A DNA stretch of 64,000 nt, from assembly GCF_000744785.1 (NCBI RefSeq), contig NZ_JQMO01000003.1, forward strand, positions 4,774,001 through 4,838,000, read 5' to 3'. Origin of the DNA: Kitasatospora azatica KCTC 9699 (GTDB taxonomy: Bacteria > Actinomycetota > Actinomycetes > Streptomycetales > Streptomycetaceae). Position numbers and translations under genes: made by a program. Below are positions 43,750-53,366 of this stretch, in pieces. Positions within the stretch are counted from its first letter, which is position 1; each line of letters opens with the position of its first letter. The notes below the pieces were generated by a model that saw nothing but the letters and a program-made list of their open reading frames with translations, was not told the DNA's origin and did no database searches.

Positions 43750-45792
43750 ATGTGGGACGACGCTTTTCCAAGCTTTCTGATCGGGCTCAGGGAGGGGCTG
43801 GAAGCGGGACTCGTCGTCTCGATCCTGGTCGCGACCCTGGTCCGCTCGGACCAGAAGGGGCGCCTGCCGCAGGTCTGGACGGGAGTCCTGGCCGCGATCG
43901 CGCTGGCACTCAGCTTCGGCGCCGTCCTCACCTTCACCGCGGCCAACCTCTCCGGCACCGCCCAGGAGGCCTTCGGCGGCACGCTCAGCCTGATCGCGGT
44001 GGCCTTCGTCACCGGCATGGTCTTCTGGATGCGCCGCTCGGCCCGTACCCTCTCCTCGGAGATCCGCGAGAAGGTCACCGCCGCGCTCACCATGGGCACC
44101 GGAGTGCTCGTCGTCACCAGCTTCCTGGCGGTGGGTCGGGAGGGCCTGGAGACCTCGCTCTTCCTGTGGACCACCGCGCGCTCCGCCGGTGAGGCGACCG
44201 GCCCCGCGATCGGCGCGGCGATCGGCCTGGTGCTGGCCGCCGGCCTCTGCTGGGGCCTGTACCGCCGGGTGCTGAAGATCAACCTGACCAGGTTCTTCAC
44301 CTACACCGGCATCGTGCTGATCGTCATCGCGGCCGGCGTGCTCAGCTACGGCCTGCGCGACCTGCAGGAGGGCGGCGTGCTGCCCGGCGCGCACGCCTAC
44401 GCCTTCGACCTCAGCGGCTCGCTGGACGCCGGCTCCTGGTACGCGACGCTGGTGCAGGGCGTGTTCAACCTGACCGTCACCATGACCTGGCTGCAGGTGG
44501 CCGGTTACGTGCTCTACCTGGCGATCGTGATGACCCTGTTCGTCCGCGGCCTGAAGGGTGCGGCGGCGACCGCGCCCAAGGCCGCAGAGTCCGCGACCTC
44601 GCCGGCGGACGAGCGGCCCGGCGGTTCCCGCAACCGCTGGCTGGTCCCGGCCGCCCTGGTGGCCGTCCCCGCGGTGCTGGCCACCGCGGTGATCGCCGCC
44701 AGCAACGGCAAGCCGGCCGCCGCCGCGACCGTCACGGTCTCCGACGCCAAGGAGGAGTGCGGAAAGGGCTTCAGCACCCCGCAGCCCGGCCAGCAGACCT
44801 TCCAGATGCACAACACGGGCAGCAAGACCTCCGAGGTGTACCTGGTCAACCCGGCCACCAACGCGGTTTACGGCGAGATCGAGGGCCTGGCCCCCGGCAC
44901 CACCCGCCCGCTCACCGCCACCATCGGCAGCGGCGACCTGGCCTGGCGCTGCGTGCCCACCGGCGGCGACGCGGTCACCTCGGCCGCCGTGCACGTCACC
45001 GGCGGACCGGCCGTCAAGGCGGTGCTGCCGGTCGCCGAGGACGACCTCAAGGCCCCGCTCGACCAGTACAAGAGCTACGTCAACACCGGCCTGGCCGAGC
45101 TGCTGACGCTGACCCAGCACCTCCAGGTCGACGTGCACGGCGGCGACCTGACCACCGCCAAGGCCAGCTGGCTCACCGCCCACCTCAAGTACTCCTCGCT
45201 GGGCGCCGCCTACGGCACCTTCGCCGACCTGGACAAGAAGATCAACGGCCGTGCCGACGGCCTGCCGGACGGCGTGAACGACAAGGACTTCACCGGCTTC
45301 CACCGGGTCGAGTACGGCCTGTGGCACGGCCAGAGCGCCGCCGACCTCACCCCGGCCGTCGACCAGCTCGTCGCCGACGTAGCGGACCTCGGCCAGAAGT
45401 TCCCCGGCCAGGACTTCGACGCCACCGACCTGCCGCTGCGCACCCACGAGATCCTGGAGAACACCCTCCAGTTCGAGCTCACCGGTGACACCGACGCGGG
45501 CAGCGGCAGCAACCTGGCCACCGCCCAGGCCAACGTGGCCGGCACCCAGGAGCTGCTGACGGTCCTTCAGCCGCTGATCGAGGCCCGCAGCCCGGAGCTG
45601 CTCGGCACCGTCAACGCCGGCATGAAGCGCCTCGGCGACCTGCTGGCCGCCGCCCACCGCGCGGACGGCAGCTGGACCCCGGTGCAGCAGCTCGACCCCA
45701 AGGCGCGGACGCAGCTCAACGGTGCCACCGGCCAGCTGCTCGAAGACCTCGCCCCGATTCCCGACCTTCTTGAGATCCGGAAGTCCGCCTGA
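43750..45792 (+). CDS. efeU: EfeU-EfeO fusion: iron permease with periplasmic-type EfeO domain
   Basis: A 680-residue fused protein for ferrous/ferric iron uptake. Residues 1-275 are an FTR1-type permease of about seven helices with both REGLE motifs (R14-E18 and R130-E134). A further helix (about 298-322) leads outside to an EfeO part: a cupredoxin-like domain (about 325-425) and an M75 (imelysin-like) domain with the HxxE metal motif H518-R-V-E521. EfeU and EfeO are separate genes in Escherichia coli. AGGGGAG precedes the ATG, and efeB overlaps its stop. An iron box precedes the operon. Confidence 0.93.
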   Translation: MWDDAFPSFLIGLREGLEAGLVVSILVATLVRSDQKGRLPQVWTGVLAAIALALSFGAVLTFTAANLSGTAQEAFGGTLSLIAVAFVTGMVFWMRRSARTLSSEIREKVTAALTMGTGVLVVTSFLAVGREGLETSLFLWTTARSAGEATGPAIGAAIGLVLAAGLCWGLYRRVLKINLTRFFTYTGIVLIVIAAGVLSYGLRDLQEGGVLPGAHAYAFDLSGSLDAGSWYATLVQGVFNLTVTMTWLQVAGYVLYLAIVMTLFVRGLKGAAATAPKAAESATSPADERPGGSRNRWLVPAALVAVPAVLATAVIAASNGKPAAAATVTVSDAKEECGKGFSTPQPGQQTFQMHNTGSKTSEVYLVNPATNAVYGEIEGLAPGTTRPLTATIGSGDLAWRCVPTGGDAVTSAAVHVTGGPAVKAVLPVAEDDLKAPLDQYKSYVNTGLAELLTLTQHLQVDVHGGDLTTAKASWLTAHLKYSSLGAAYGTFADLDKKINGRADGLPDGVNDKDFTGFHRVEYGLWHGQSAADLTPAVDQLVADVADLGQKFPGQDFDATDLPLRTHEILENTLQFELTGDTDAGSGSNLATAQANVAGTQELLTVLQPLIEARSPELLGTVNAGMKRLGDLLAAAHRADGSWTPVQQLDPKARTQLNGATGQLLEDLAPIPDLLEIRKSA

Positions 45793-47114
45793 TGACCAGC
45801 CAGTCCACCACCTCCGGTTCCTGCCCGTTCCCGCACGCCGCCGCTGTCGCCGCCACCGAGCCGGTCTCCGCCTGCCCGGCGGCGCCCGCCCGGCGCAGCT
45901 TCCTGGGCGCTGCGCTCGGCGTCGGCGCGGCGGGTGCCGCGCTGGCCGGCGGCGCGCTCGCGCTGGGCGGCTCGGCCGCCCCGGCCGCGGCCGCCGCCCC
46001 CGGCGACACCGTGGTCCCGTTCCACGGCGAGCACCAGGCGGGCGTCCTGACCGCGGCGCCGGCCTACGCGATGTTCGTCTCCTTCGACGTGATCGCCGCC
46101 GACCGCCCGGCGTTGGAGCAGCTCTTCCACACCCTGACCGAGCGGATCCGCTTCCTGACCGCCGGCGGCACCCCGCCGGACCTTGGTGTCGGCGCCCCGC
46201 CGGCCGACAACGGCATCCTCGGCCCGACCGTGCCCAGCGACAGCCTCACCGTGACGGTCGGCGTCGGCGCCTCGCTCTTCGACGACCGCTACGGCCTGGC
46301 CAAGGCCAAGCCGGTCAAGCTCGGTCCGATGAAGACCTTCCCCAACGACAACCTGCAGGCCGCCGAACTGCACGGCGACCTCTCGCTGCAGATCTGCGCC
46401 GGCAGCCAGGACACGGTGCTGCACGCGCTGCGCGACATCGCCCGGCACACCCGCGGCGCGATGCAGGTCAAGTGGCGGATCGACGGCTTCCAGAGCGCCC
46501 CGCGTCCGACCGGCGCGCAGCGCAACCTGCTCGGCTTCAAGGACGGCATCGCCAACCCCGACGTCAAGTCGGGCCGGGAGATGGACAAGCTGGTCTGGGT
46601 CAAGGACGGCATGGGCGAGCCCGGCTGGGCCACCGGCGGCAGCTACCAGGTGATTCGGATCATCCGGATGCTGGTCGAGTTCTGGGACCGGGTCTCGCTG
46701 GCCGAGCAGGAGAAGATGTTCGGCCGCCGCAAGGACACCGGCGCCCCGCTGGACGGCGCCAAGGAGACCGACGCCCCCGACTACGCCAAGGACCCGGACG
46801 GCAAGGCGATCCCGTTGGACGCCCACATCCGGCTGGCCAACCCGCGCGACGAGAAGACCGACGACTCGCGGATCCTGCGCCGCGGCTACAACTACGACCG
46901 CGGCGTGGACAAGGTCGGCAACCTCGACATGGGCCTCGCCTTCTGCTGCTACCAGCAGGACGTGGTCCGCCAGTTCGAGGCCACCCAGACCCGGCTGATC
47001 GACGAGCCGCTGGTGGACTACATCTCGCCGACCGGCGGCGGCTACTTCTTCGTGCTGCCGGGCGCGCGCGACACCAACGACTGGCTCGGCCGGGGGATGT
47101 TCGCGGCCGCCTGA
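45792..47114 (+). CDS. efeB: Deferrochelatase / DyP-type peroxidase EfeB
   Basis: A 440-residue exported haem peroxidase that completes the EfeUOB iron uptake system. A twin-arginine signal ([13 protein letters not shown]34-R35) and Ala-rich cleavage region precede two ferredoxin-like domains. The DyP motif GFKDG contains the distal acid D251, and the proximal haem ligand is likely H345 in [11 protein letters not shown]. It may oxidise iron or extract it from haem; the exact role is debated. The start overlaps the upstream stop by one base (TGATG). Confidence 0.94.
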   Translation: MTSQSTTSGSCPFPHAAAVAATEPVSACPAAPARRSFLGAALGVGAAGAALAGGALALGGSAAPAAAAAPGDTVVPFHGEHQAGVLTAAPAYAMFVSFDVIAADRPALEQLFHTLTERIRFLTAGGTPPDLGVGAPPADNGILGPTVPSDSLTVTVGVGASLFDDRYGLAKAKPVKLGPMKTFPNDNLQAAELHGDLSLQICAGSQDTVLHALRDIARHTRGAMQVKWRIDGFQSAPRPTGAQRNLLGFKDGIANPDVKSGREMDKLVWVKDGMGEPGWATGGSYQVIRIIRMLVEFWDRVSLAEQEKMFGRRKDTGAPLDGAKETDAPDYAKDPDGKAIPLDAHIRLANPRDEKTDDSRILRRGYNYDRGVDKVGNLDMGLAFCCYQQDVVRQFEATQTRLIDEPLVDYISPTGGGYFFVLPGARDTNDWLGRGMFAAA

Positions 47115-47134
47115 TCCCTCCGTGCACCCCCTGC

Positions 47135-47165
47135 TGCCGCCTCGGGCCCCGGGCCCGAGGCGGCA
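47135..47165 (+). terminator. Terminator of the efe operon
   Basis: A perfect 14-bp stem (47135-47148 with 47152-47165) with a three-base loop begins 21 bp past the efeB stop. Confidence 0.88.
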
Positions 47166-47228
47166 CTGTCACAGGTGGCGGCGATGATGGGGCACGTCAA
47201 GGTGACACTCGGACGGAAGGCGCGGGTG

Positions 47229-47957
47229 ATGGGTGAGCTGAGCTGGGCCTGCGGTCCGTTGACGGCATTCGATCTGGAGACCACGGGGACGGACGTCGAG
47301 CACGACCGGATCGTCACCGCGGCGTTGATCAGACTGGAGGACGCCACGGCGCCGCCCAGCGCGCGCACTTGGCTGCTCGACCCGGGGATGGCGATACCCG
47401 ACGGGGCGGCCGCCATCCACGGCATCTCCACCGAGTACGCCCGGGCCCACGGTGGCCCGGCCGCCGAGGGCGTCGAGGAGATCACCCGAGCGGTGGCCGA
47501 GTCGCTTTCCTCGGGCATCCCGCTGGTGATCATGAACGCCAGGTACGACCTCTCGCTGCTGGACCGCGAGTGCCGCCGACACGGCGTCACACCGCTCTCC
47601 GCGCGGTTGGGCGGCGCCCTCTCGCCGGTGATCGACCCGCTGGTGCTGGACAAGAACCTGGACCGCTACCGCAAGGGCAAGCGCAACCTCCAGGCGCTCT
47701 GCGAGCACTACGGGGTGCCGCTGGACCACGCGCACGAGGCCGGTGCCGACGCGGTGGCCGCCGCCGGGGTGGCCCGCCGGCTCGGCGAGCTCTTCCCGGC
47801 CGCCGGCGCCGTCTCGGCGGCCGAGCTGCACGAGCTCCAGGTGCGGGCGGCGGCCGAGCAAGCGGCTTCCTTCGAGCAGTACCTGCGGCGCACCTCCGAC
47901 CCGCGGGCCTCGGTGGAACCGGCCTGGCCGGTGATTCCGTACGCGGTGGTCGGGTAG
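47229..47957 (+). CDS. DnaQ-like 3'-5' exonuclease
   Basis: A 242-residue nuclease of the DEDDh family, like the epsilon subunit of DNA polymerase III but stand-alone. Motif I is FDLETTG (D15, E17), then AIHGISTEYA, motif II NARYDLSLLDRE and motif III HEAGADAVAAAG. It probably trims DNA or RNA ends in repair. The ATG used is preceded by GGAAGG; in-frame ATGs 14 and 15 codons further up are possible. It ends against a convergent small secreted-protein gene. Confidence 0.88.
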   Translation: MGELSWACGPLTAFDLETTGTDVEHDRIVTAALIRLEDATAPPSARTWLLDPGMAIPDGAAAIHGISTEYARAHGGPAAEGVEEITRAVAESLSSGIPLVIMNARYDLSLLDRECRRHGVTPLSARLGGALSPVIDPLVLDKNLDRYRKGKRNLQALCEHYGVPLDHAHEAGADAVAAAGVARRLGELFPAAGAVSAAELHELQVRAAAEQAASFEQYLRRTSDPRASVEPAWPVIPYAVVG

Positions 47958-47972
47958 CAGTCTGACGGTACG

Positions 47973-48341
47973 TCAGATGATCGCGCGGCAGTGGGACTTG
48001 GACTCGGTGCAGAGCCGGGCGTCGATGTGGTCGTCCTGGTGGTAGCGGCCGTCGTTGGGGTAGCGGGTGTGATACTCCACGAGGGTGGCCACCTGGTCCG
48101 GGCCGGGCTGGATGGTGCGCTGGTGGACCGGGCTGTACAGCGGGTCGCCGGTGAGACTGACCTTCTCGACGGTGTTCAACCAGACCGAGAAGAACTCGAA
48201 CCCGGCCTGGGAGGCGACCATGCCGGGTGCGTTTCCATTCCCCTTGTCCTGGGTGAGCGTGGACACCCTGGTGTACATGCTGCAGACCCCCAGGGCAAGA
48301 AGTGCCAGCGCTGTCACAGCCGTTGCGGTTCTTCGTCCCAC
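47973..48341 (-). CDS. Small membrane-anchored or secreted protein of unknown function
   Basis: A 122-residue protein with an Arg-Arg start and one hydrophobic segment (ATAVTALALLALGVCSMY), then an extracellular part rich in His, Tyr and charged residues and ending in LCTESKSHCRAII with two Cys. No family is recognised. The GTG start follows a run of GGGGGGAC. It begins 35 bp after the polysaccharide deacetylase stop on the same strand, so the two may be cotranscribed. Confidence 0.7.
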   Translation of the reverse strand: MGRRTATAVTALALLALGVCSMYTRVSTLTQDKGNGNAPGMVASQAGFEFFSVWLNTVEKVSLTGDPLYSPVHQRTIQPGPDQVATLVEYHTRYPNDGRYHQDDHIDARLCTESKSHCRAII

Positions 48342-48376
48342 GGCGTCCCCCCCACGGTGCCTGCCCCGGACGGGTC

Positions 48377-49354
48377 CTAGCCCGCCGGGAAGTCGAAGGT
48401 GTACCCCTGCTGGACCAGCCACGGAAGCAGCTGGCCCAGCGCGGCGACGGTCTGGCTGCGGTCGCCGCCGCCGTCGTGCATCAGGATGATGCCACCGGGC
48501 TTGAGCTGCTTCTGGGCGGTGGCGAGGATCTTGTCGGCACCGGGCTTGGCCCAGTCACGGGTGTCCACGGTCCAGCCGAGCGGGCGCAGGCCGTCCTGCA
48601 CGGCGATCTGGCGGTTCTCGGCGCTGAAGTCGCCGCCGGGCGCCCGGAACCAGCCGACCTGGGTGCCCGGGCCGCCGGCCTGGATGATCATGTCCTTGGC
48701 CGCGGTGATCTCGAAGACCTGGCGGTCGTGCAGCAGCGTGTGCATCGGCTGCGGGTGGTGCACGGTGTGGTCGCAGAGGCGGTGGCCGTCGGCCAGGATC
48801 CGCTTGACCAGGGCCGGGTTGGCGGTGGCCTGCGGGCCGATCTCGCAGAAGGTCGCCTTGGCGTGGTACTGCGCCAGCAGGTCGAGGATCGGGCCGGTGG
48901 CCGGGCCCGGGCCGTCGTCGAAGGTGAGGGCGACGGTCCTGCCGTTGCCCGGGCCGGTGGCGGTCGAGTAGACGATCGCGGAGCCGGGGGCGTCCGGCGC
49001 GGGCAGCGGCGCGGCCGCGGTGGTCGCGGGGGAGCCGGGGGTGCTCGGGGCGCTGGGAGTGCCGGGAGCGCCGGTTGCGCCGGGGGTGCCGCTCGGGTGC
49101 CTGGTCGGCTCGGCCGCGGCGCCGGTCTGGGTGCCGGTCGGGCTGCTCGGACCGGTGGGGCTGCTGCTCGGGCTCGGCACGGCGCTCGGGCTGCCGCTCG
49201 TGCTGCTCAGGGTCAGGTTCGCGGTCGGGCGGGCCTGGGACTGGGTGGCGCCCTGGGCGGCGCCGCACGCGCAGGCGAGGGCGAGCGTGAGGACTGCCGC
49301 GCAGCCCGCGGCGGCGCGACGGAGCGGGGTGCGGCGGGTGCCGAGGTCCGACAT
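48377..49354 (-). CDS. Exported polysaccharide deacetylase (CE4)
   Basis: A 325-residue exported enzyme that removes acetyl groups from peptidoglycan or chitin-like glycans. The N-terminal region has a signal peptide with possible lipobox (ALACAC), then a long Ser/Pro/Thr/Gly linker to about residue 125. The NodB domain carries VALTFDDGPG with the metal and base Asp pair, HTVHHPQ with the zinc His residues, WFRAPGG, WTVDTRDW and the final ILMHDGGG. The linker would extend the catalytic domain away from the membrane. Confidence 0.92.
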   Translation of the reverse strand: MSDLGTRRTPLRRAAAGCAAVLTLALACACGAAQGATQSQARPTANLTLSSTSGSPSAVPSPSSSPTGPSSPTGTQTGAAAEPTRHPSGTPGATGAPGTPSAPSTPGSPATTAAAPLPAPDAPGSAIVYSTATGPGNGRTVALTFDDGPGPATGPILDLLAQYHAKATFCEIGPQATANPALVKRILADGHRLCDHTVHHPQPMHTLLHDRQVFEITAAKDMIIQAGGPGTQVGWFRAPGGDFSAENRQIAVQDGLRPLGWTVDTRDWAKPGADKILATAQKQLKPGGIILMHDGGGDRSQTVAALGQLLPWLVQQGYTFDFPAG

Positions 49355-49489
49355 GCGGCAGCTCCTGACGTGGTACCTGCCGCCCGGTGTGGATGCGGCT
49401 GCTCCCTACGACGATGGCTGCTCAACAGGCAGTTCCGAAAGGATGTAAGTATCTTGAGATCTTTCTCACCGGCAGCTGGGAGCCCGCTC

Positions 49490-50419
49490 TCAGAACGCCT
49501 GCCAGCGCACCGAAGGGTCCGCCTCGCGCAGTGAGGCCACCCGGCGCCGGAACTCGGCCAGAGCCGCCGCGTTGCCCGGCACGTGCTGCGCCACCCAGGC
49601 CGCGCCCGCCGTCTCCCGGGCCGCCTGCAGCACCCCGCAGCCGGCCCAGTCCCGGACGTCCCAGCCGTAGCCGCGGGTGAAGGCGAGGTAGTCCTCCTCC
49701 GGCACGCCGTAGCGCAGGCAGCCGAGGGCGAGTACCACCAGGTCGTGCTCGCGCAGGTCGTCCGCCACGGTCTCCAGGTCCAGCAGGATCGGTCCGTCCG
49801 GGCCCAGGTGGACGTTGCGCGGCAGGGCGTCGCCGTGGATCACGCCGGTGGGCAGCAGCGGGACCAGGGTGGGGATCTCCTCGGTCAGCTCCGCGGCCCG
49901 CTTGAGCAGGAAGTCGGCGTCGGCCGGGTCGAGGTGCCCCTCGGCGGACCGCAGCCAGCGCGGTACCGGGGCCAGCAACTCCCGCCTGGGCAACGGCGCG
50001 ACGGGTGCCGGTGGCGCGGACAGCAGGTGCAGCGCCCGCAGCAGCGGGCCGAGGTCACCGAAGCCGGCCGGCCGCACGGCCGGCGCCAGGCGATGCCAGA
50101 AGGTGACCGGATGGCCGGCCGCGTCCACCGGGGTGCCCGCCGGCTGGTCCGCCAGGTCGTCGGCCGGGCGGACCACCGGGATGCCCGCGCCGTCCAGCCA
50201 GCGGGCCACGGTCAGCTCGTGTGCCGCCCGGCCGGTCAGGGCACCGCTGCGGCCGACCTTGGCGACCAGTGCCGGGGCGCCGAGGTCGAAGACCGCGTTC
50301 TCGCCGAAGGCGAGCAGCCGGGCGCCGGACGGATCGGGCAGGCCGGCCGTGGCACAGGCCAGGGCGAGCAGGGCGCGCGCCCGGGGCTCGTCGAAGCGCG
50401 GTTCGGTGCGATCTTGCAT
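49490..50419 (-). CDS. Aminoglycoside-phosphotransferase-like kinase (APH family)
   Basis: A 309-residue protein kinase-like phosphotransferase. The catalytic loop is VIHGDALPRNV and the metal-binding motif is LLDLETVADD, both standard for APH/choline-kinase-like proteins. The substrate is unknown; most such streptomycete proteins are not proven resistance enzymes. No ribosome site precedes the ATG, and a 15-bp-stem hairpin ends only 13 bases upstream of it, so expression may depend on read-through from the MMPL gene or use a different start. Confidence 0.85.
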   Translation of the reverse strand: MQDRTEPRFDEPRARALLALACATAGLPDPSGARLLAFGENAVFDLGAPALVAKVGRSGALTGRAAHELTVARWLDGAGIPVVRPADDLADQPAGTPVDAAGHPVTFWHRLAPAVRPAGFGDLGPLLRALHLLSAPPAPVAPLPRRELLAPVPRWLRSAEGHLDPADADFLLKRAAELTEEIPTLVPLLPTGVIHGDALPRNVHLGPDGPILLDLETVADDLREHDLVVLALGCLRYGVPEEDYLAFTRGYGWDVRDWAGCGVLQAARETAGAAWVAQHVPGNAAALAEFRRRVASLREADPSVRWQAF

Positions 50420-50431
50420 GGCAATGACGGT

Positions 50432-50468
50432 ACCGGCCGTTCCCCCCTGGGGAGGGGGAACGGCCGGT
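50432..50468 (-). terminator. Hairpin between an MMPL gene and the phosphotransferase
   Basis: A perfect 15-bp stem (50432-50446 with 50454-50468) and seven-base loop lie 45 bp past the MMPL stop and just ahead of the phosphotransferase start. Confidence 0.85.
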
Positions 50469-50512
50469 GGATGAGGCGTTGTCCGGTGTCGTCGGGCGGG
50501 CTCAGGCAGGTG

Positions 50513-52834
50513 TCAGGCGTTGACCCGGCGGTGCCGGGGGCCGTCCACCGGGTCCGCCGGCGGGTCCAGCGGGCCGTTGGCGGCCGGGCTGGCCGGGGTG
50601 CCGACGGTGGCCGGCGGGGTCGGCTCCTCGTGCGAGAGGTTCGGCAGCCAGGACAGCCAGCTCGGCAGGTACCAGTTGCGCTCGCCCAGCAGGGTCATCA
50701 CCGAGGGGAGCAGCACCCCGCGGATCACCGTGGCGTCGATCAGGACGGCGACCGCCAGGCCCACGCCCATCTGCTTCATCGACTGCATCGACAGGGTGCC
50801 GAAGACCGCGAAGACCGCCACCATGATGACCGCCGCGCTGGTGACCACACCGGCGGTGGAGCGGATGCCGTGGGCCACGGCGGCCCGGGTCGGCAGGCCC
50901 CGGTCGTGCGCCTCCTTGATCCGGGAGACCACGAAGACGTGGTAGTCCATGCTCAGACCGAAGAGGATCACGAAGAGGAAGAGCGGCACCCAGGACTCCA
51001 CCGCGCCGACCCCGGAGGTGCCGAGCAGCGAGGCGCCCACACCGTGCTGGAAGACCAGGGTCAGGACCCCGTACGCGGCGCCGACCGAGAGCAGGTTGAG
51101 CACCACCGCGGTGACCGCGATGCCCAGCGAGCGGAACGAGGCGAGCATCAGGACGAAGGCGAAGACCACCACGAAGGCGAAGACCGGCAGCATGCTGGAG
51201 GTCATCTGCTGGTTGAAGTCGTGCGAGCCGGCGGTGCTGCCGGTCACCGGCGCCTCGGTGCCGGGGACCTTGAGCAGGGTGTTGGGGACCACGTCCTGAC
51301 GCAGCGTGGAGAGCGCGGCCGTGCTGGCGGCGTCGTTGCCGCTGCCGTTGAGCGGGACGTCGATGGTGGCGACGTTCTGCTCCGGGTGCAGCGTGACCTC
51401 GATCGGGCCGTGCATCCTGCCGGTGGCCAGGGCCCGGGTCTGGAAGTCGGCGATGGCCTGCTTCATCGCCGGGGAGTTGATGTCGGCGGCCTTGACCACC
51501 ACGGTGGCGGGGGAGGGGCTGCCCGGGAAGGCGGCCTCGATCCGCTGCGAGGTCTGGACCAGGGCGTTGCCCTTGGGCAGCGACTGCTGGAAGGTCAGGT
51601 TCGCGGTGTGCATGGTGAGCAGCGGGGCGGCCACCGCCAGCAGCAGGCCGCCGGCGAGCAGGGTGGCGGCCAGCGGGAAGCGCAGCACCGGGGTGAGCAC
51701 GGCGTTCCAGACCCGGCTGCCGCTGTTCGGGTCCTTCGCCTTCAGCTTGTGCAGGAAGGGCACCCGGCCCTTCTCCACCCGGTCGCCGAGCATCGAGAGC
51801 AGCGCGGGGAGCACGGTGAGCGAGCCGAGCACCGCGGTGACCACCACCACGATGGTGGCGTAGGACATCGCCTGGAAGTCGGCGATCCCGGTGAAGAACA
51901 TCCCGGCCATCGCGACCACCACGGTGATCCCGGAGACCAGCACGGCCCGGCCCGAGGTGGCGGCGGCCACCTTGAGGGCGGTCGCCGCGTCGCGTCCGGC
52001 GGCCCGCTCCTCCCGCTCGCGGCGCAGGTAGAAGAGGCAGTAGTCGACCCCGACCGCGAGGCCGACCAGCAGCATCACCGAACTGGCGTCGTTGCTGGTG
52101 TGCAGGAAGCGGCTGCTCAGCGCGACCAGGCCGCCGGCCGCGACGAACGCGGTGAGGGCCAGGCCGACCGGCAGCACCGCGGCGACCACCGCGCCGAAGG
52201 CGATCAGCAGGATGCCCAGGGCCAGCGGCACGGCGGTCCACTCGGCGCTGGCGAAGTCGTTCTTGAACTGCTCGCTGATCCACTTGTGCGCGGTGGCCTC
52301 GCCGAACTCCGCCACCGTGAAGGAGCCGTCGCTCTTCTGCAGCGCGGTGATCGCGTCGTTGGTGGCGGCGACGTTCTTGACGGCGTCGTCACTGGTCCCC
52401 GGCAGGTTGAACTGGACCAGGGCCGAGTGCTGGTCGGCGGAGATCGCCTTGGTCTGGTACGGCGAGCGCAGGTCGGCGGCCTTGCCGGTGCCGTTGATCG
52501 CGGCGACCACCTGGTCGACCTTGGCGTGGAAGGCCGGGTCGGCGGCGGTCAGCGTGCTGCTCTGGACCAGCACGGTCTCGCCGGCCGGGCTCTTGATCCC
52601 CGCGTCGTCGAGGATCTTGGCGGCCCGGGCCACCTGGCCCGGCATCGACTCGGAGTCGGTGATCTCGTGGCTGCCGGAGACGCCGCCGAGGAAGGCGGCC
52701 AGGACGACGAAGAGCAGCCAGCCGAAGACGGCGGTCTTGCGGTGACGGGCGCTCCAGGCGCCCATCATGGCGGCCAGGCCCTGCTTCGTCGACCTGTTCG
52801 TCAGTCTCGAGGCTGACCTTGAAGTGGATGACAC
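50513..52834 (-). CDS. MMPL family RND transporter
   Basis: A 773-residue exporter of the MMPL group. It shows the first helix (KTAVFGWLLFVVLAAFLGG), an exposed domain, and two helical bundles with the motifs GVDYCLFYLRREREERA and GLSMDYHVFVVSRIKEA. The GTG start follows AGGGGAG and gives a 17-residue Ser/Arg-rich leader; an alternative start is the ATG pair about 21 codons later. It is divergent from another MMPL gene. Cargo unknown; such proteins often export lipids or antibiotics. Confidence 0.9.
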   Translation of the reverse strand: MSSTSRSASRLTNRSTKQGLAAMMGAWSARHRKTAVFGWLLFVVLAAFLGGVSGSHEITDSESMPGQVARAAKILDDAGIKSPAGETVLVQSSTLTAADPAFHAKVDQVVAAINGTGKAADLRSPYQTKAISADQHSALVQFNLPGTSDDAVKNVAATNDAITALQKSDGSFTVAEFGEATAHKWISEQFKNDFASAEWTAVPLALGILLIAFGAVVAAVLPVGLALTAFVAAGGLVALSSRFLHTSNDASSVMLLVGLAVGVDYCLFYLRREREERAAGRDAATALKVAAATSGRAVLVSGITVVVAMAGMFFTGIADFQAMSYATIVVVVTAVLGSLTVLPALLSMLGDRVEKGRVPFLHKLKAKDPNSGSRVWNAVLTPVLRFPLAATLLAGGLLLAVAAPLLTMHTANLTFQQSLPKGNALVQTSQRIEAAFPGSPSPATVVVKAADINSPAMKQAIADFQTRALATGRMHGPIEVTLHPEQNVATIDVPLNGSGNDAASTAALSTLRQDVVPNTLLKVPGTEAPVTGSTAGSHDFNQQMTSSMLPVFAFVVVFAFVLMLASFRSLGIAVTAVVLNLLSVGAAYGVLTLVFQHGVGASLLGTSGVGAVESWVPLFLFVILFGLSMDYHVFVVSRIKEAHDRGLPTRAAVAHGIRSTAGVVTSAAVIMVAVFAVFGTLSMQSMKQMGVGLAVAVLIDATVIRGVLLPSVMTLLGERNWYLPSWLSWLPNLSHEEPTPPATVGTPASPAANGPLDPPADPVDGPRHRRVNA

Positions 52835-53022
52835 GGGAGTCTCCCCTGGGACGCGACGGTGCGGGTCGCGGTGAGCGGCGGGCGGCGGTCGGTGGCCCGG
52901 GCGGTGCTTTCGGGCTCGCAACTGACACTAGAGAGCGCGCACTTGACGGGTAATCCGGCCAGCGGGTGAGTCCACCCTGGGCCTGCCCCCAGGAGCGGGG
53001 TGGGGTTTTCCCTACTGTCCGC

Positions 53023-53076
53023 TCCACCCTGAGTACTGGCAAAGCTCCACCCTGAGGCGGAGGTATCTCCACCCGG
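53023..53076. repeat. Phased TCCACCC direct repeats
   Basis: CTCCACCCTGAG-type sequences begin at 53023, 53046 and 53068, a spacing of two DNA turns, with another at 52971. This regular spacing on one DNA face suggests cooperative regulator binding. Confidence 0.55.
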
Positions 53077-53217
53077 GGGACGAGGTCTGGACCGGTGTTG
53101 CCAGGTCAGGATGGTTCGGGGCAGAAGGAAGGCCCCTTAGGGGAGCGTCTCCACGCGACTAGGTGACCACCCCGGTGCGGGCCCGCGGCGTCACCGCGGG
53201 TCGCTTGCCGGGCGGCC

Positions 53218-53255
53218 AGTAAGTTCTCGTATGATGCTTCCTCCGAATACTTACC
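53218..53255. promoter_or_regulatory. Imperfect inverted repeat upstream of the second MMPL gene
   Basis: AGTAAGTTCTCG (53218-53229) and the complement of 53244-53255 agree at 9 of 12 positions. It lies about 110 bp before the gene and could be a TetR-like operator, an inference from symmetry. Confidence 0.4.
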
Positions 53256-53366
53256 TGCCGACCGGCTAAGGACTGCGCTGCGGCGCCGTACCCGAGGCCG
53301 TCAGCCGCTCGCCCAGCGTCCCGTCCCCCAGGGCTGCGGTGAACCATGCCAGGAGGCATCGCAAGC

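Larger units (their letters stand above)
52835..53366. other. Divergent control region between two MMPL genes
   Basis: About 530 bp without a gene. It contains four copies of TCCACCCtG (52971, 53023, 53046, 53068; the last three spaced 22-23 bp), a small hairpin CCCGCGG/CCGCGGG near 53181, and an imperfect inverted repeat with GTAAGT arms (53218-53255). Confidence 0.65.

Noticed and set aside
49490-50419. An aminoglycoside resistance gene.
   Set aside because: The kinase motifs only place it in the broad APH superfamily; nothing points to an antibiotic substrate.
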